This document shows, one piece after another, positions 27,634 through 39,339 of a stretch of DNA of 64,000 nucleotides. The notes below the pieces were generated by a model. That model was given only the letters and a program-made list of their open reading frames with translations. It did not search any database and had not been told where the DNA came from. The stretch is taken from contig NZ_JACNMM010000002.1 in the NCBI RefSeq assembly GCF_020529025.1, positions 248,001 to 312,000 on the forward strand, written 5' to 3'. Source of the DNA: Oceaniglobus trochenteri (GTDB lineage Bacteria > Pseudomonadota > Alphaproteobacteria > Rhodobacterales > Rhodobacteraceae). A program made the translations under genes and the position numbers. Positions within the stretch are counted from its first letter, which is position 1, and every line of letters begins with the position of its first letter.

Positions 27634-28118
27634 CGCAACAGCAACAATGGCCGGACATCGTCCTGCGCCCCTATCGACCCGACGACGCCACGGGGTGTTT
27701 CGCCCTGTTCCGCCTGGCCATCCACGCCGGAACCAGCCCCCATTACGACGCCGCACAGCGTGCCGCCTGGGCCGGGTCGGGGCCCATGGGCGACGCCTGG
27801 CACAGCCGGCTTGCCGCAATGCACACCACTGTCGCCCAGCAGGCGGGCGGGATCGTCGGCTTCATGTCGCTGCGCGGCGACGGTTACCTAGATTTTGCCT
27901 TCGTCCACCCCGACCTGCGGCGCAGTGGGCTGGCGGTGAGGTTGCTGGACCGGACACTGGAACAGGCGCGCCGCCTTGGGCTGCGTCACCTGACGACCGA
28001 CGCAAGCCACCTGGCGCGGCGGTTCTTCCTGAAACACGGCTGGCACGAGGTCGCCGCCCAGCAGGTACAGCGCGACGGTGTCATGCTTGAGAATTTCCGG
28101 ATGGCGCGAAGCCTATGA
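27630..28118 (+). CDS. GNAT family N-acetyltransferase
   Basis: A 162-residue acetyltransferase. The central strand-helix segment FVHPDLRRSGLAVRLLDRTLEQAR matches motif A of the GNAT fold, which binds acetyl-CoA pyrophosphate, and FFLKHGWHEV is the usual motif B. It overlaps the kynU stop by 4 bases and so is translationally coupled to it. Substrate unknown. The gene end overlaps the converging puuD-like gene by 6 bases. Confidence 0.82.
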   Translation: MTQQQQWPDIVLRPYRPDDATGCFALFRLAIHAGTSPHYDAAQRAAWAGSGPMGDAWHSRLAAMHTTVAQQAGGIVGFMSLRGDGYLDFAFVHPDLRRSGLAVRLLDRTLEQARRLGLRHLTTDASHLARRFFLKHGWHEVAAQQVQRDGVMLENFRMARSL

Positions 28119-28889
28119 GGCCCGGGCCATGGGCGCGCGCCGCCCCGCCGCCCATTCCGCCGCCGCAGCGCCGAAAGACGTGAACAGCGGGCGCGACACC
28201 GGGTCGTTGGCGGCGTTCCACTCCGGGTGCCACTGCACCGCCAGCGCATAGCCCGGCGCACCTTCGATATAGACAGCCTCGGCCGTGGTGTCGGGCGCGC
28301 GTCCGTCGATCACGATGCGCGCACCGGGGGTGCGGATGCCCTGCCCGTGCAGGGTGTTGGTCATCACCTGTCGCGCGCCCATCAGGCCGTGGAACACGCC
28401 GTTCTCGGTGAACTCCACGCTATGGCGCAGGGCGAATTTCTCTTCGATGGTGCCGTCGGGGGGCATGCGGTGATTGTCGCGCCCCGGCAGATCGCGGATT
28501 TCCGGATCAAGGGTGCCGCCCATGGCCACGTTCACCTCCTGGAAACCGCGGCAGATGGCCAGGAACGGCTGACCGCTTTCAACGCAGGCCCGCACAAGCG
28601 GCAGGGTGATGGCGTCGCGGGCCCGGTCGAAGGCGCCGTGGGCGGCGGTTTCCTCTTCCCCGTATTCGGCAGGGTGGACGTTGGGGCGCCCGCCGGTCAG
28701 CAGGAAACCGTCGCAGGCCGCCATCAGGTCGGGCACGGAAACAAGGCGCGGATCGGCAGGAATGATCAGTGGCAGCGCCCCCGACACCTCGGCGATCGCT
28801 TCAGAGTTCATCAACCCGCCCGCCGTGACGGGGTATTGATCGTTCAGAAGGTTCTGGTTGCCGATGATCCCGACGATGGGGCGTCTCAT
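28113..28889 (-). CDS. Class I glutamine amidotransferase-like protein, gamma-glutamyl-GABA hydrolase (PuuD) type
   Basis: About 258 residues of the peptidase C26 family. The catalytic Cys sits in FLAICRGFQEVNVA and the His-Glu pair in VQWHPEWNA; GGRPNVHPAEYG is the usual substrate-side loop. PuuD hydrolyses gamma-glutamyl-GABA in putrescine breakdown. A PuuA-like glutamine synthetase lies 31 kb away at 59893, so a shared gamma-glutamylation route is possible but not shown. ATG 28889 has GGGAG about 6 bases upstream; longer starts lack this. Confidence 0.82.
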   Translation of the reverse strand: MRRPIVGIIGNQNLLNDQYPVTAGGLMNSEAIAEVSGALPLIIPADPRLVSVPDLMAACDGFLLTGGRPNVHPAEYGEEETAAHGAFDRARDAITLPLVRACVESGQPFLAICRGFQEVNVAMGGTLDPEIRDLPGRDNHRMPPDGTIEEKFALRHSVEFTENGVFHGLMGARQVMTNTLHGQGIRTPGARIVIDGRAPDTTAEAVYIEGAPGYALAVQWHPEWNAANDPVSRPLFTSFGAAAAEWAAGRRAPMARAS

Positions 28890-28977
28890 ACCGTCTCCCT
28901 TGTGGTTATGGCCCAAAGTTTACCGGGTTTGCCTGCCGCATCCAACCGGATTGGCGCAGCCGTGCAGGGGGGCAGGA

Positions 28978-30537
28978 TCACAGCAGCTCTCCCTGTTCGG
29001 GGGGGGCCTTGGGGGGCTTGGGCTTGCGCCGCCGCGTGGCCGGGGCGGCGCCGCCGATGGGGAAATCGCCATCACCGAAACGGATCGTCAGGCTGGTGGC
29101 CTGGGCCGCCGCCTTAGCGGTGGTGATCACGTCATCGCCGCTCAGCACCACGGCATAGCCCCGTTGCAGCGTCGCCTCGTAGCCCAGCGTCTGGCGCAAC
29201 CGCTCCAGCGCGTCCAGCCGCCCGCGCGCCGTCTCGGTCTTGTCGTTGAAGGCGCGGTGCAGCCGCTGGGCCAGCCGATCCAGATCGCGGCGGCCCGAAT
29301 CGACGGCCCGCCCGATGGGCTGGGGCGAAAGGCGGCCACTGCGCTGATCCAGCCGGTCACGCTGAACCGCCAGCGCGCGCGAGAGGCCCGGGGGAAGGCG
29401 AGCGGCCAGGCTGTTCATCCGGGTGCCTTCGCCCTCGATCCGGGCGCGCAGCGTGCGCGGGCGCATCACCGCCGCCGCCTCGGTCAGCCGTCCGCGCGCA
29501 TCCTGGGTGGCGCGGGTCAACGCGGCGGGCAGCCGCGCGCCCGCCAGGTCAAGCCGCTGGCGCGCAGGCGCCAGAAGCGAATCGAGCCGGGGCAAGGCCC
29601 GCGCCACATCGCGCAGCCGCTGGCCCTTCTGGGCCAGGTCGCGGGTGGGGGCCGCCGTCAGCCGCGCCCCCTGCCCCGTGACCCAGGCCAGCAGATCGGC
29701 CCGCACCGGCACCGCCAGTTCCGCCGCCGCCGTGGGGGTGGGCGCGCGCTTGTCGGACACGAAATCGATCAGCGTCGTGTCGGTTTCATGGCCCACGGCC
29801 GAAATCAGGGGAATCTCGCTTTCGGCGGCGGCGCGGGCCACGACTTCTTCGTTGAAGCCCCAGAGATCCTCAATGCTGCCCCCGCCCCGGGCCACGATGA
29901 TCAGGTCGGGCCGGGGCAAGGCGCCACCGGGGCTGAGCGCGTTGAAACCGCGAATCGCCCGCGCCACCTGGGGCGCGCAATCCTTGCCCTGCACCGCCAC
30001 CGGCCAGACCAGAACCCGACGCGGAAACCTCTCACGCAGCCGGTGCAGGATGTCGCGGATCACCGCACCGCTGGGCGATGTCACCACGCCGATCACCTCG
30101 GGCAGGAAGGGCAGCGCCTGCTTGCGCGATTCGTCGAACAGCCCCTCGGCGGCCAGGGCCTTCTTGCGCTTTTCCAGCATCGCCATCAGCGCGCCCACAC
30201 CCGCCGGGCGCAGATCGTCCACCGTGAGCTGGTACTTCGACTGCGACCCGAAGGTGGTAAGCTGCCCCGTGGCAACAACCTCCATCCCCTCTTCCGGCAG
30301 GGTGCCAAGCGCCGCCACCTGCCCCTTCCAGGTGACCGAGGCCAGAACGCTGCGGTCGTCCTTGATATCGAAATACAGATGCCCCGAGCGCGCCTTGAAC
30401 ACGCGCCCCACCTCGCCGCGCACCCGGACGCGGCCGAATTCGCCCTCGATCACCCGTTTCACCGCGCCCGAGATTTCCGAGACGGTGTATTCATGGGCGT
30501 TCTGCCCCGGCGCGGGATCGTCGATCAGGTCGGACAT
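28978..30537 (-). CDS. xseA: Exodeoxyribonuclease VII large subunit
   Basis: About 519 residues. The N-terminal OB fold ([29 protein letters not shown]) is followed by the catalytic core with [29 protein letters not shown] and [17 protein letters not shown], then a long Arg/Leu-rich coiled coil and a Lys/Pro-rich tail. With XseB (not in this window) it degrades single-stranded DNA. ATG 30537 has AAGG at 8 bases. Divergent from purD, with a 68-base gap. Confidence 0.94.
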   Translation of the reverse strand: MSDLIDDPAPGQNAHEYTVSEISGAVKRVIEGEFGRVRVRGEVGRVFKARSGHLYFDIKDDRSVLASVTWKGQVAALGTLPEEGMEVVATGQLTTFGSQSKYQLTVDDLRPAGVGALMAMLEKRKKALAAEGLFDESRKQALPFLPEVIGVVTSPSGAVIRDILHRLRERFPRRVLVWPVAVQGKDCAPQVARAIRGFNALSPGGALPRPDLIIVARGGGSIEDLWGFNEEVVARAAAESEIPLISAVGHETDTTLIDFVSDKRAPTPTAAAELAVPVRADLLAWVTGQGARLTAAPTRDLAQKGQRLRDVARALPRLDSLLAPARQRLDLAGARLPAALTRATQDARGRLTEAAAVMRPRTLRARIEGEGTRMNSLAARLPPGLSRALAVQRDRLDQRSGRLSPQPIGRAVDSGRRDLDRLAQRLHRAFNDKTETARGRLDALERLRQTLGYEATLQRGYAVVLSGDDVITTAKAAAQATSLTIRFGDGDFPIGGAAPATRRRKPKPPKAPPEQGELL

Positions 30538-30605
30538 CAGGATACCTTGTGAACTCTGCCCGCCCACCCTAGAACGCCCGCAACCAGAGGAAAAGCGGGG
30601 GCGAC

Positions 30606-31871
30606 ATGAACATTCTCATTCTGGGCAGCGGCGGGCGCGAACATGCCATCGCCTGGGCCGTCATGCAGAACCCGAAATGCGACCGCCTGATCGTGGCGCC
30701 CGGCAATGCGGGGATCGCGATGATCGCCGATTGCGCCGCGCTGGATATCCTGGACGGCGCCGCCGTGGTGCAGTTCGCCGAAGAAAACGCCGTGGACTTC
30801 GTGATCATCGGCCCCGAGGCACCGCTGGCCGCCGGCGTGGCCGACGATCTGCGCAGTGCCGGCATCCTGGTGTTCGGGCCGGGCAAGGCGGCTGCGATGC
30901 TTGAGGCGTCCAAGCGGTTCACCAAGGAAATCTGCGATGCCGCCGGCGCCCCCACCGCCGCCTGGGCCCGGTTCGACAGTGCCGAACCGGCGCGCGACTA
31001 TATCCGCCAGAAGGGCGCGCCGATCGTCGTCAAGGCCGATGGCCTGGCGGCGGGCAAGGGCGTGATCGTGGCAATGGAGATGTCCGAGGCCCTGGCCGCC
31101 ATCGACGACATGTTTTCAGGCGAATTCGGCGCCGCCGGTGCCGAGGTGGTGATCGAGGAATTCATGCAGGGCGAAGAGGCGTCGTTCTTCGTGCTTTGCG
31201 ACGGAGAAACCGTGCTGCCCATCGGCACGGCGCAGGATCACAAGCGCGTCGGCGCGGGCGATACCGGCCCCAACACCGGCGGCATGGGCGCCTATTCCCC
31301 CGCGCCGGTGATGACCGACGCAGTGACCGAGGCAACCCTGGCCCGGATCGTGCGCCCCACCATGGCCGAGATGGCGCGCCGTGGCACGCCCTTCACCGGC
31401 GTTCTTTTCGTCGGGCTGATGATCGAGAATGGCCAACCCCGGCTGGTGGAATACAACGTGCGCTTCGGAGACCCCGAATGCCAGTGCCTGATGATGCGGC
31501 TGGGCGCGCAGGCGCTTGACCTGTTGCTGGCCTGCGCCGAGGGCCGGTTGAGCGAAGCCCGGGTCAACTGGGCCGAGGACCATGCCATGTGCGTTGTCAT
31601 CGCCGCCGAGGGCTATCCGGGCACCTATGCCAAGGGCGAGGTGATCGGCGGGCTCGAAGGGTTCGAGGCCGACAGCTTTACCATGATGTTCCATGCCGGG
31701 ACCGCGCTGCGCAATGGCAAGGTGGTTTCGGCGGGCGGGCGCGTTCTGGGCGCCACCGCGCGGGGGAGCGATCTGCGCGCCGCGCGCGACCGTGCCTATG
31801 CCCTGGCCGACCGGGTGGAATGGCCCGGCGGCTTCTGCCGGCGCGACATCGGCTGGCGCGCGCTGGACTGA
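30606..31871 (+). CDS. purD: Phosphoribosylamine-glycine ligase (GAR synthetase)
   Basis: A 421-residue ATP-grasp ligase, second step of purine biosynthesis. The N-terminal [17 protein letters not shown], the ATP-grasp loop [16 protein letters not shown], and the signature [13 protein letters not shown] are all present, with the C-terminal lobe complete. The gene is followed directly by a hairpin terminator with the local intergenic tail. purA (47863) is 16 kb away; no other pur gene is in the window. Confidence 0.96.
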   Translation: MNILILGSGGREHAIAWAVMQNPKCDRLIVAPGNAGIAMIADCAALDILDGAAVVQFAEENAVDFVIIGPEAPLAAGVADDLRSAGILVFGPGKAAAMLEASKRFTKEICDAAGAPTAAWARFDSAEPARDYIRQKGAPIVVKADGLAAGKGVIVAMEMSEALAAIDDMFSGEFGAAGAEVVIEEFMQGEEASFFVLCDGETVLPIGTAQDHKRVGAGDTGPNTGGMGAYSPAPVMTDAVTEATLARIVRPTMAEMARRGTPFTGVLFVGLMIENGQPRLVEYNVRFGDPECQCLMMRLGAQALDLLLACAEGRLSEARVNWAEDHAMCVVIAAEGYPGTYAKGEVIGGLEGFEADSFTMMFHAGTALRNGKVVSAGGRVLGATARGSDLRAARDRAYALADRVEWPGGFCRRDIGWRALD

Positions 31872-31881
31872 CGGGGCGGAC

Positions 31882-31926
31882 TGGGGCGCTGCCCCAGACC
31901 CCGGAGTATTTTCAGCAAGAAAGAGG
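31882..31926 (+). terminator. Terminator hairpin of purD with GGAGTATTTT tail
   Basis: TGGGGC-GCT-GCCCCA (31882-31896) is followed by GGAGTATTTTCAGCAAG AAAGAGG. The same 16-base tail (GAGTATTTGCAGCAAG) occurs on the minus strand at 58121-58136, so it belongs to a family of end-of-gene repeats. Confidence 0.6.
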
Positions 31927-31930
31927 GGCG

Positions 31931-33716
<1,786 letters not shown>

Positions 33717-33723
33717 ACCGGGC

Positions 33724-33754
33724 AAAAGAAAACAGGCGCCCCGAAGGACGCCTG
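33724..33754 (-). terminator. Intrinsic terminator of degP
   Basis: On the minus strand CAGGCGTCC-TTCG-GGGCGCCTG (33754-33733), a 9-bp stem with a UUCG-type tetraloop and one T-G pair, is followed by TTTTCTTTT. It lies directly after the degP stop. Facing the plus strand it also closes the lipoprotein gene. Confidence 0.85.
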
Positions 33755-33780
33755 CCTGATGGTTGCTTTCCGAAACCCGA

Positions 33781-35250
33781 TCAGTCGATGGGCAGGGCCA
33801 CGAAGCGCGGTTCGCCCGCACGACGCACCAGAAGCAGGATCGACTTGCGCCCTGCATCCTTGGCCTCGGCGATCCGATCTTCCAGGTCCGAGGGACCGCT
33901 GATCTTGCGCTGCCCAGCCTCGGTGATCACGTCACCGGCGCGGATGTTCTTTTCGAAGGCATCGCTGTCTTCGGCCACATCCGTCACCACCAGCCCGTCG
34001 GTGGCGCCGCTGAGGTTCAGTTCCTCGCGCATTTCGTCGGTCAGGACCGTCACCGTCATGCCCAGCACATCGGCATTCGACGGCGCTTCGGGGGCCGGGG
34101 CCACGGCGGGCACGGCGCCTTCGGCCTCTTCGCGGCGGCCAAGCGTGATGAGGAGCGTTTCGGTCTTGCCATCGCGGTAGACCTTCACGCGCACGGCCTT
34201 GCCCACCTGGGTGTTGCCCACGGTGCGCACCAGGCTGCGGGTGTCGGCGACGTCCTTGCCATCGAAGCTGATGATCACGTCACCCGCCAGCATCCCGGCC
34301 TCTTTCGCGGGGCCTTCGGGCACGTCGGTGACCAGAGCACCGGCCGCGGTCTTCAGGTCCATGGATTCGGCGATGTCCTCGGTCACGTCCTGGATGCGGA
34401 CGCCCAGCCAGCCGCGGCGGGTTTCGCCGTATTCCTTCAGCTGCGAGACGACCTTGGTCACGACATTCGACGACATGGCGAAACCGATGCCGATGGAACC
34501 GCCGTTGGGCGACAGGATCGCGGTGTTCACGCCGATCACCTCGCCGGCCATGTTGAACAGCGGACCGCCCGAGTTGCCGCGGTTGATGGCGGCGTCGGTC
34601 TGGATGTAATCATCATAGGTGCCCGAAAGCGCGCGGTTGCGGGCCGAAACGATACCGGCAGAAACCGAGAAGCCCTGGCCAAGCGGGTTGCCCATGGCCA
34701 TCACCCAGTCACCCACACGCATCACATCACTGTCCCCGAACGGCACATGGGACAGCGCGGTGTCGGCCTCGACCTTCAGAAGCGCAATGTCGGTGTTGGG
34801 GTCGGTCCCCACCAGCGTCGCCGGAAGTTCCTTGCCCGAGAAAAACTCGATCTGGATCTCGTCGGCGCCTTCGATCACGTGGTTGTTGGTGACGATATAG
34901 CCATCTTCGGAAATCACGAACCCCGAGCCAAGCGCCTGGCTGCGGCGGGGCCGCTGGCCGTTGCCGCCGGGGTTCATCCGGTCGTTGAAGTCACGGAAGA
35001 AATCCTCGAAGGGCGAGCCTTCGGGAACGATGGGCGCCTGCCCCGAGCGGGCGGCAACCGTGGTGGTGGTGGTGATGTTCACCACCGACGGACTGATCTT
35101 GTCGGCCAGGTCGGCAAAGCTCTCGGGCGCGCCTCTTGCATCGGCGGCCAGGCTTTGTGCCATAACCAGGGCCAGGCCCACGACAAGCGCCCAGAAGGTG
35201 CGCAGGGGGGCCGATACGGTCCGTTGCAGTGTCATAGTGCGAGATGTCAC
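33781..35250 (-). CDS. degP: Periplasmic serine protease/chaperone, DegP/DegQ type
   Basis: About 489 residues. After a signal peptide come the HtrA protease domain, with catalytic His 124 (IVTNNHVI), Asp 154 (TDIALLK) and Ser 227 (NRGNSGGPL), and then two PDZ domains (about 265-360 and 390-480). It degrades or refolds damaged envelope proteins. I chose GTG at 35250: GGAGGAG lies 6 bases upstream, while ATG 35235 has none. It lies downstream of hflC-DUF2065, the usual order, but a 180-base gap before it may hold its own promoter. Confidence 0.93.
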   Translation of the reverse strand: MTSRTMTLQRTVSAPLRTFWALVVGLALVMAQSLAADARGAPESFADLADKISPSVVNITTTTTVAARSGQAPIVPEGSPFEDFFRDFNDRMNPGGNGQRPRRSQALGSGFVISEDGYIVTNNHVIEGADEIQIEFFSGKELPATLVGTDPNTDIALLKVEADTALSHVPFGDSDVMRVGDWVMAMGNPLGQGFSVSAGIVSARNRALSGTYDDYIQTDAAINRGNSGGPLFNMAGEVIGVNTAILSPNGGSIGIGFAMSSNVVTKVVSQLKEYGETRRGWLGVRIQDVTEDIAESMDLKTAAGALVTDVPEGPAKEAGMLAGDVIISFDGKDVADTRSLVRTVGNTQVGKAVRVKVYRDGKTETLLITLGRREEAEGAVPAVAPAPEAPSNADVLGMTVTVLTDEMREELNLSGATDGLVVTDVAEDSDAFEKNIRAGDVITEAGQRKISGPSDLEDRIAEAKDAGRKSILLLVRRAGEPRFVALPID

Positions 35251-35430
35251 GATATGCTCCTCCAAGCAAAGCATTGGTGCAATTGGCAGGGCGGGATCAG
35301 CGGCACCAAGGGCCGGCAGGGTCAGGCGATCCCACCTGTCTCAGGTAGTGTGACATCGGCGTAGCGCAACCGCCAGTCCGTGTCGTGTCAACAGCACGTG
35401 ATTAAAACGTGCGCGAAACTTGCGTTGCGG

Positions 35431-35634
35431 TCACAGTCCCGCGCCCAGGGCCCGTGCCCCCCAGACCAGCAGAACCCCCAGCGCCAGCGCGCCCAGCCCG
35501 ATGAAGCGCCGTGTTTCCGGGGATATCCGGCGCAGCGCCTCAAGCGCCTCCTCCAGACGCGAAGGGGCCAGTGCGAACACCAGCCCCTCGATAGACAGCA
35601 CCAGCCCGAGGGCAAGAAGTGCGGTTGCGATCAA
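35431..35634 (-). CDS. DUF2065 family small membrane protein
   Basis: A 67-residue protein with two hydrophobic helices separated by a charged loop (APSRLEEALEALRRISPETRRFIG), matching the DUF2065/YjeT family that sits beside hflC in many proteobacteria. It overlaps the hflC stop by 4 bases. Function unknown; its position suggests a link with the HflKC-FtsH complex. Confidence 0.85.
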   Translation of the reverse strand: MIATALLALGLVLSIEGLVFALAPSRLEEALEALRRISPETRRFIGLGALALGVLLVWGARALGAGL

Positions 35635-36518
35635 CGATCCGCCTCGCGCGGCTGATCGGAATTGAGGTAGTCGAAGAACTCGCTGTCGGGCGACAGGACC
35701 AGCATCGAATTCTCGCCCTTGAGCGAACGCTGGTAGGCCGTGAGCGAACGATAGAACTCAAAGAACTCCTGGTCGGCGCCGAAGGCCTCGGCGAAGATGC
35801 CGTTTCGCTGGGCGTCGGCCTCGCCTCGGGTGACTTCGGCGTCGCGGGTCGCCTCGGACACCAGTTCCACCACGGTTCTGTCGGCGGCGGCGCGCACGCG
35901 CTGTGCCGCTTCCTCACCGCGGGCGATCTCGTCCGCGGCTTCGCGTTCACGTTCCGCCCGCATCCGGGCGAAGGTGGCTTCCAGGTTCTGCTCGGGCAGC
36001 GCGGTCTGCTTCAGCCGCACGTCGATCACCTCAAGCCCCAGGGGCGCCGCACGGGCGCGGGCCTGGGCGGTGATGCGCGCCATCAGTTGCGCACGGTCGG
36101 CCGACAGGATCGTGTTCGAGGTCACGCCATCCGAACCCAGAACCGCGCGGATCTGCGGGTTCAGGATGCCTTCCAGCCGGTCCTCGGCGGCACGTTCGCC
36201 CCCAAGACCCACGGCACGGCGGAACTGTTCGACATCGGTAATGCGATAGCGGGCAAAGGCATCGACCACCAGGCGGCGGTCGTCGCTGGGCGTCACTTCG
36301 ATCGGGTCGGTGTCGATGCTCAGGATGCGGTCGTCATAGCGCACGACCTCCTGGATCAGCGGCAGCTTGAACGCCAGTCCGGGTTCTTCCTTTACGGCCT
36401 TGATCTGGCCGAACTGCAGCACCAGCGCCTTTTCGCGTTCGTCCACGATGAACACGGACGACACCAGAATGGCACCGGCAATCACGATGAGCGGGATGAC
36501 AAGAGCGGATTTTTTCAT
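35631..36518 (-). CDS. hflC: HflC, membrane protease regulator (SPFH domain)
   Basis: A 295-residue SPFH/stomatin-like protein: a single N-terminal membrane anchor, the prohibitin fold (VDEREKALVLQFGQIKAV), then a long charged coiled coil (ARMRAEREREAADEIARGEEAAQRVRA). With HflK it cages the FtsH protease and tunes its activity. Coupled by a 1-base stop/start overlap (TGATG) to hflK upstream. Confidence 0.95.
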   Translation of the reverse strand: MKKSALVIPLIVIAGAILVSSVFIVDEREKALVLQFGQIKAVKEEPGLAFKLPLIQEVVRYDDRILSIDTDPIEVTPSDDRRLVVDAFARYRITDVEQFRRAVGLGGERAAEDRLEGILNPQIRAVLGSDGVTSNTILSADRAQLMARITAQARARAAPLGLEVIDVRLKQTALPEQNLEATFARMRAEREREAADEIARGEEAAQRVRAAADRTVVELVSEATRDAEVTRGEADAQRNGIFAEAFGADQEFFEFYRSLTAYQRSLKGENSMLVLSPDSEFFDYLNSDQPREADR

Positions 36519-37672
36519 CAGTTCGATCCTCCCGAGCCGACATTGCGGCGCAGTTCATTCAGCGGCAGATAGGGCACAACGCCCTGACCCGCGCCACCCT
36601 GGGCGCTGTCGAGGATGATCTTGTCGACCTGGCCCAGCACGTCTTCCATGGTTTCAAGATACAGGCGCTTGCGCGTGACCTCGGGCGCCTTGGCGTATTC
36701 CGCCAGAACGGCCGAGAAACGGCTTGCCTCACCCGATGCCTCGTTCACCACCTGGGCGCGATAGGCTTCGGCCTCTTCCAACAGCTTGGCGGCTTCACCA
36801 CGCGCGCCCGCAAGGGCCTGGTTGGCATAGGCATCGGCCTGGCGTTGCAGGGTGTCGCGCTTCTGCTCGGCGGCCTGCACCTCGCGGAAGGCGTCGATCA
36901 CCTCGCGCGGGGGGTCGGCCTTGTCGAGGTTCAGACGCACCACGTTGACCCCGGAATCATAGCTGTCGAGCGTGTTCTGGATCAGTTCCTGCACGGTGTC
37001 GGCAATCAGGGCACGGTCACGGTTCAGGATCGGCGCCAGTTCACTGCGCGCGATCACCTCGCGCATGGCCGATTCCGAAACGGCGCGGATCGTCTGGCGG
37101 GCATCGCGCAGGTTGAACAGGAACATGGCCGGGTCGCTGATGTTCCAGACCACTTCGAAGTCGATATCGACGATGTTCTCGTCGGTGGTCAGCATCAGCC
37201 CGTCGTCGTTGCGACCCGAGGTGCCGCCAACGCCGATCTGTTCGGTCTGTTCGCGCGTCACCGGCAAAACCTCGGCGGTGACCAGCGGCCAGGGGGCAAA
37301 GTTCAGACCCGGCCCGCCGGTGGCCGAGTATTTGCCAAGGAACAGTTCAACCGACTGTTCTTCGGGCTTGACGGTGTAGAAGCTGGAAAAGACCCAGAGC
37401 CCGATCACGGCCAGCGCGGCAATGCCCACGGTGCCGCGGCTGAGTCCGGGTCCGCCCGAACCGCCACCGGTGCCGTTGTTGTTGCCACGGCCGCCGCGCC
37501 CGCCCATCAGGACGCGCAGCTGCTCCTGGCCCTTCTTCATTATCTCGTCGATCTCGGGAATCTGCGGTCCGTCGCTGCCCGGACGCCGGTTGCCCGGTTT
37601 CCGTCCATCGTCATCGCCACCGCCCCCGCCGCGGGGGCCGCTGCCCCAGGGTCCGCCATTGTTGCTGGCCAT
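36518..37672 (-). CDS. hflK: HflK, membrane protease regulator (SPFH domain)
   Basis: A 384-residue partner of HflC. It has a Gly-rich disordered N-terminus (GSGPRGGGGGDDDGRKPGN), one membrane helix (VGIAALAVIGLWVFSSFY), the SPFH domain with TVKPEEQSVELFLGK, and a coiled coil ending near NVGSG. First gene of the hflK-hflC-DUF2065-degP set; gor lies 96 bases upstream in the same direction. Confidence 0.95.
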   Translation of the reverse strand: MASNNGGPWGSGPRGGGGGDDDGRKPGNRRPGSDGPQIPEIDEIMKKGQEQLRVLMGGRGGRGNNNGTGGGSGGPGLSRGTVGIAALAVIGLWVFSSFYTVKPEEQSVELFLGKYSATGGPGLNFAPWPLVTAEVLPVTREQTEQIGVGGTSGRNDDGLMLTTDENIVDIDFEVVWNISDPAMFLFNLRDARQTIRAVSESAMREVIARSELAPILNRDRALIADTVQELIQNTLDSYDSGVNVVRLNLDKADPPREVIDAFREVQAAEQKRDTLQRQADAYANQALAGARGEAAKLLEEAEAYRAQVVNEASGEASRFSAVLAEYAKAPEVTRKRLYLETMEDVLGQVDKIILDSAQGGAGQGVVPYLPLNELRRNVGSGGSN

Positions 37673-37767
37673 CCAGGTTGTTTCCTTTTGTTGGTCAGTA
37701 TCTTCTGTAACTGTGGTTCTCGCGCAGTGAAATCAAGCGCCCGGCAGATATATGGCTGCCACCGGTC

Positions 37768-39120
37768 CTAACGGACCGGCTTGCGCATTGTCACCAGTTC
37801 TTCGGCAATTGTCGGGTGAACCGCGACCGTGCGGTCGAAATCCTCTTTCGTGGCGCCCATCTTGACGGCGATCGCCGCCAGCTGGATCAGTTCGCCCGCC
37901 CCTTCGGCCACGATATGGCAGCCCAGGACGCGCCGATCGGCGGCATCGACGATCAGCTTGAACAGCACCCTGTCCTCGCGCCCGGCAAAGGCATCCTTCA
38001 TGGGCTTGAAGGCCGTGGCATAAACCTCGATCTCGTGGTCCTTGCGGGCTTCTTCCTCGCTCATCCCGACATAGCCGTATTCGGGCTGGGTAAAGACGGC
38101 ACCGGGCACAAGGGCATGATCGGCCTTCACCTTCTTGCCGCCGAAGACGGTATCGGCAAAGGCGTGGCCCTCGCGGATGGCCACCGGCGTCAGGTTGATC
38201 CGGTCGGTCACATCGCCCACCGCATAGATCGACGGCACGCTGGTCTGCGACCATTCGTCCACCACAATCTCGCCCTTGCGGCCCAGCTTCACGCCGATGT
38301 CCTCAAGCCCCAATCCGCCCGAGTTGGGCTTGCGGCCCGTGGCATACATCACCTTGTCGTAGTGGCGGTTCTTGCCGTTGGTGGCCTTGACGAAGATGCC
38401 CTCGTCCTGCTGCTCCATCTCGATCACATCGCAACCGAGGTGCAGCGAAACGCCACTGTCCATGATCAGTTCGCCGATGTGGCCGCGCACCTCTTCGTCG
38501 AACCCGTTGAGGATCTGAGCGCCGCGGTAGAACTGCGTCACCTCGACCCCCAGACCGTTGAGGATGCAGGCGAATTCACAGGCGATATAGCCGCCGCCGA
38601 CGATCAGGATGGATTTGGGCAGCTCATCGACAAGGAAAATGTCGTTGCTGGTGATGGCCAGCTCGCTTCCCGGAAAATCAGGCACGAAGGGCTGTCCGCC
38701 GGTCGCAACAAGAATATGCTTGGCCGTCACCGTCTTGCCGTCGGCCAGCCGAACGGTATGGGCATCGTCCAGAACGGCGCGGCTGTCGAAGATCGTCACG
38801 CCCGCGTTCTGGGCATTGCGCCGATAGGCGGCCTCAAGCCGGTCAAGCTCGGCATGCAGATGCGGGCGGAATTGGCCCCAGTCGAACCCGTGCTGGCGAA
38901 TGTCCCAGCCATAGGCCTTGCCGTCCTCGACCGTGCGGGAGAAGCCGCTTGCGTAGACCATCAGCTTCTTGGGAACACAGCCGCGGATCACACAGGTGCC
39001 CCCCATGCGGTATTCCTCGGCCAGGGCCACCTTCGCGCCCCCTTCGGACGCCGCGATCCGCGCAGCCCGCACCCCACCCGAGCCGCCACCGATCACGAAA
39101 AGGTCAAAGTCGAAATCCAT
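37768..39120 (-). CDS. gor: Glutathione-disulfide reductase
   Basis: A 450-residue flavoprotein that regenerates glutathione with NADPH. The FAD motif is DLFVIGGGSGGVRAARIA, and the redox-active Cys pair is Cys43 and Cys48 (GGTCVIRGCVPKKLMVYA). The NADPH site GGGYIACEFACILNG and the C-terminal dimer motif with the catalytic His (VAVHPTIAEELV) are present. Complete and full length. It is followed by hflK and preceded by a lower-GC unknown gene that separates it from rpiA. Confidence 0.95.
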   Translation of the reverse strand: MDFDFDLFVIGGGSGGVRAARIAASEGGAKVALAEEYRMGGTCVIRGCVPKKLMVYASGFSRTVEDGKAYGWDIRQHGFDWGQFRPHLHAELDRLEAAYRRNAQNAGVTIFDSRAVLDDAHTVRLADGKTVTAKHILVATGGQPFVPDFPGSELAITSNDIFLVDELPKSILIVGGGYIACEFACILNGLGVEVTQFYRGAQILNGFDEEVRGHIGELIMDSGVSLHLGCDVIEMEQQDEGIFVKATNGKNRHYDKVMYATGRKPNSGGLGLEDIGVKLGRKGEIVVDEWSQTSVPSIYAVGDVTDRINLTPVAIREGHAFADTVFGGKKVKADHALVPGAVFTQPEYGYVGMSEEEARKDHEIEVYATAFKPMKDAFAGREDRVLFKLIVDAADRRVLGCHIVAEGAGELIQLAAIAVKMGATKEDFDRTVAVHPTIAEELVTMRKPVR

Positions 39121-39339
39121 CTGCTCCCGGTCCCCCTCTGTGTGCGCAAAGGGTATCGCAGATGTGGCAGGGGATGGCCAGAGCGGCTAGAATGAAGGAA
39201 AGTGCCGTGCCGTTGTCTTTAGCAATCGGTCCCTGCTCCAGGTTGAACCATCGCCCCAAATAGAAGGAGCGTTGCCAAGCCACCTAAAGCAACATCGATT
39301 GGCCGCCGTGCCGGCTTCCAATTCGACTTCCGAACCTTT

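Noticed and set aside
25674-28118. SDR gene as kynB, completing tryptophan breakdown
   Set aside because: KynB is a metal-dependent formamidase, not an SDR; only kynU is supported.
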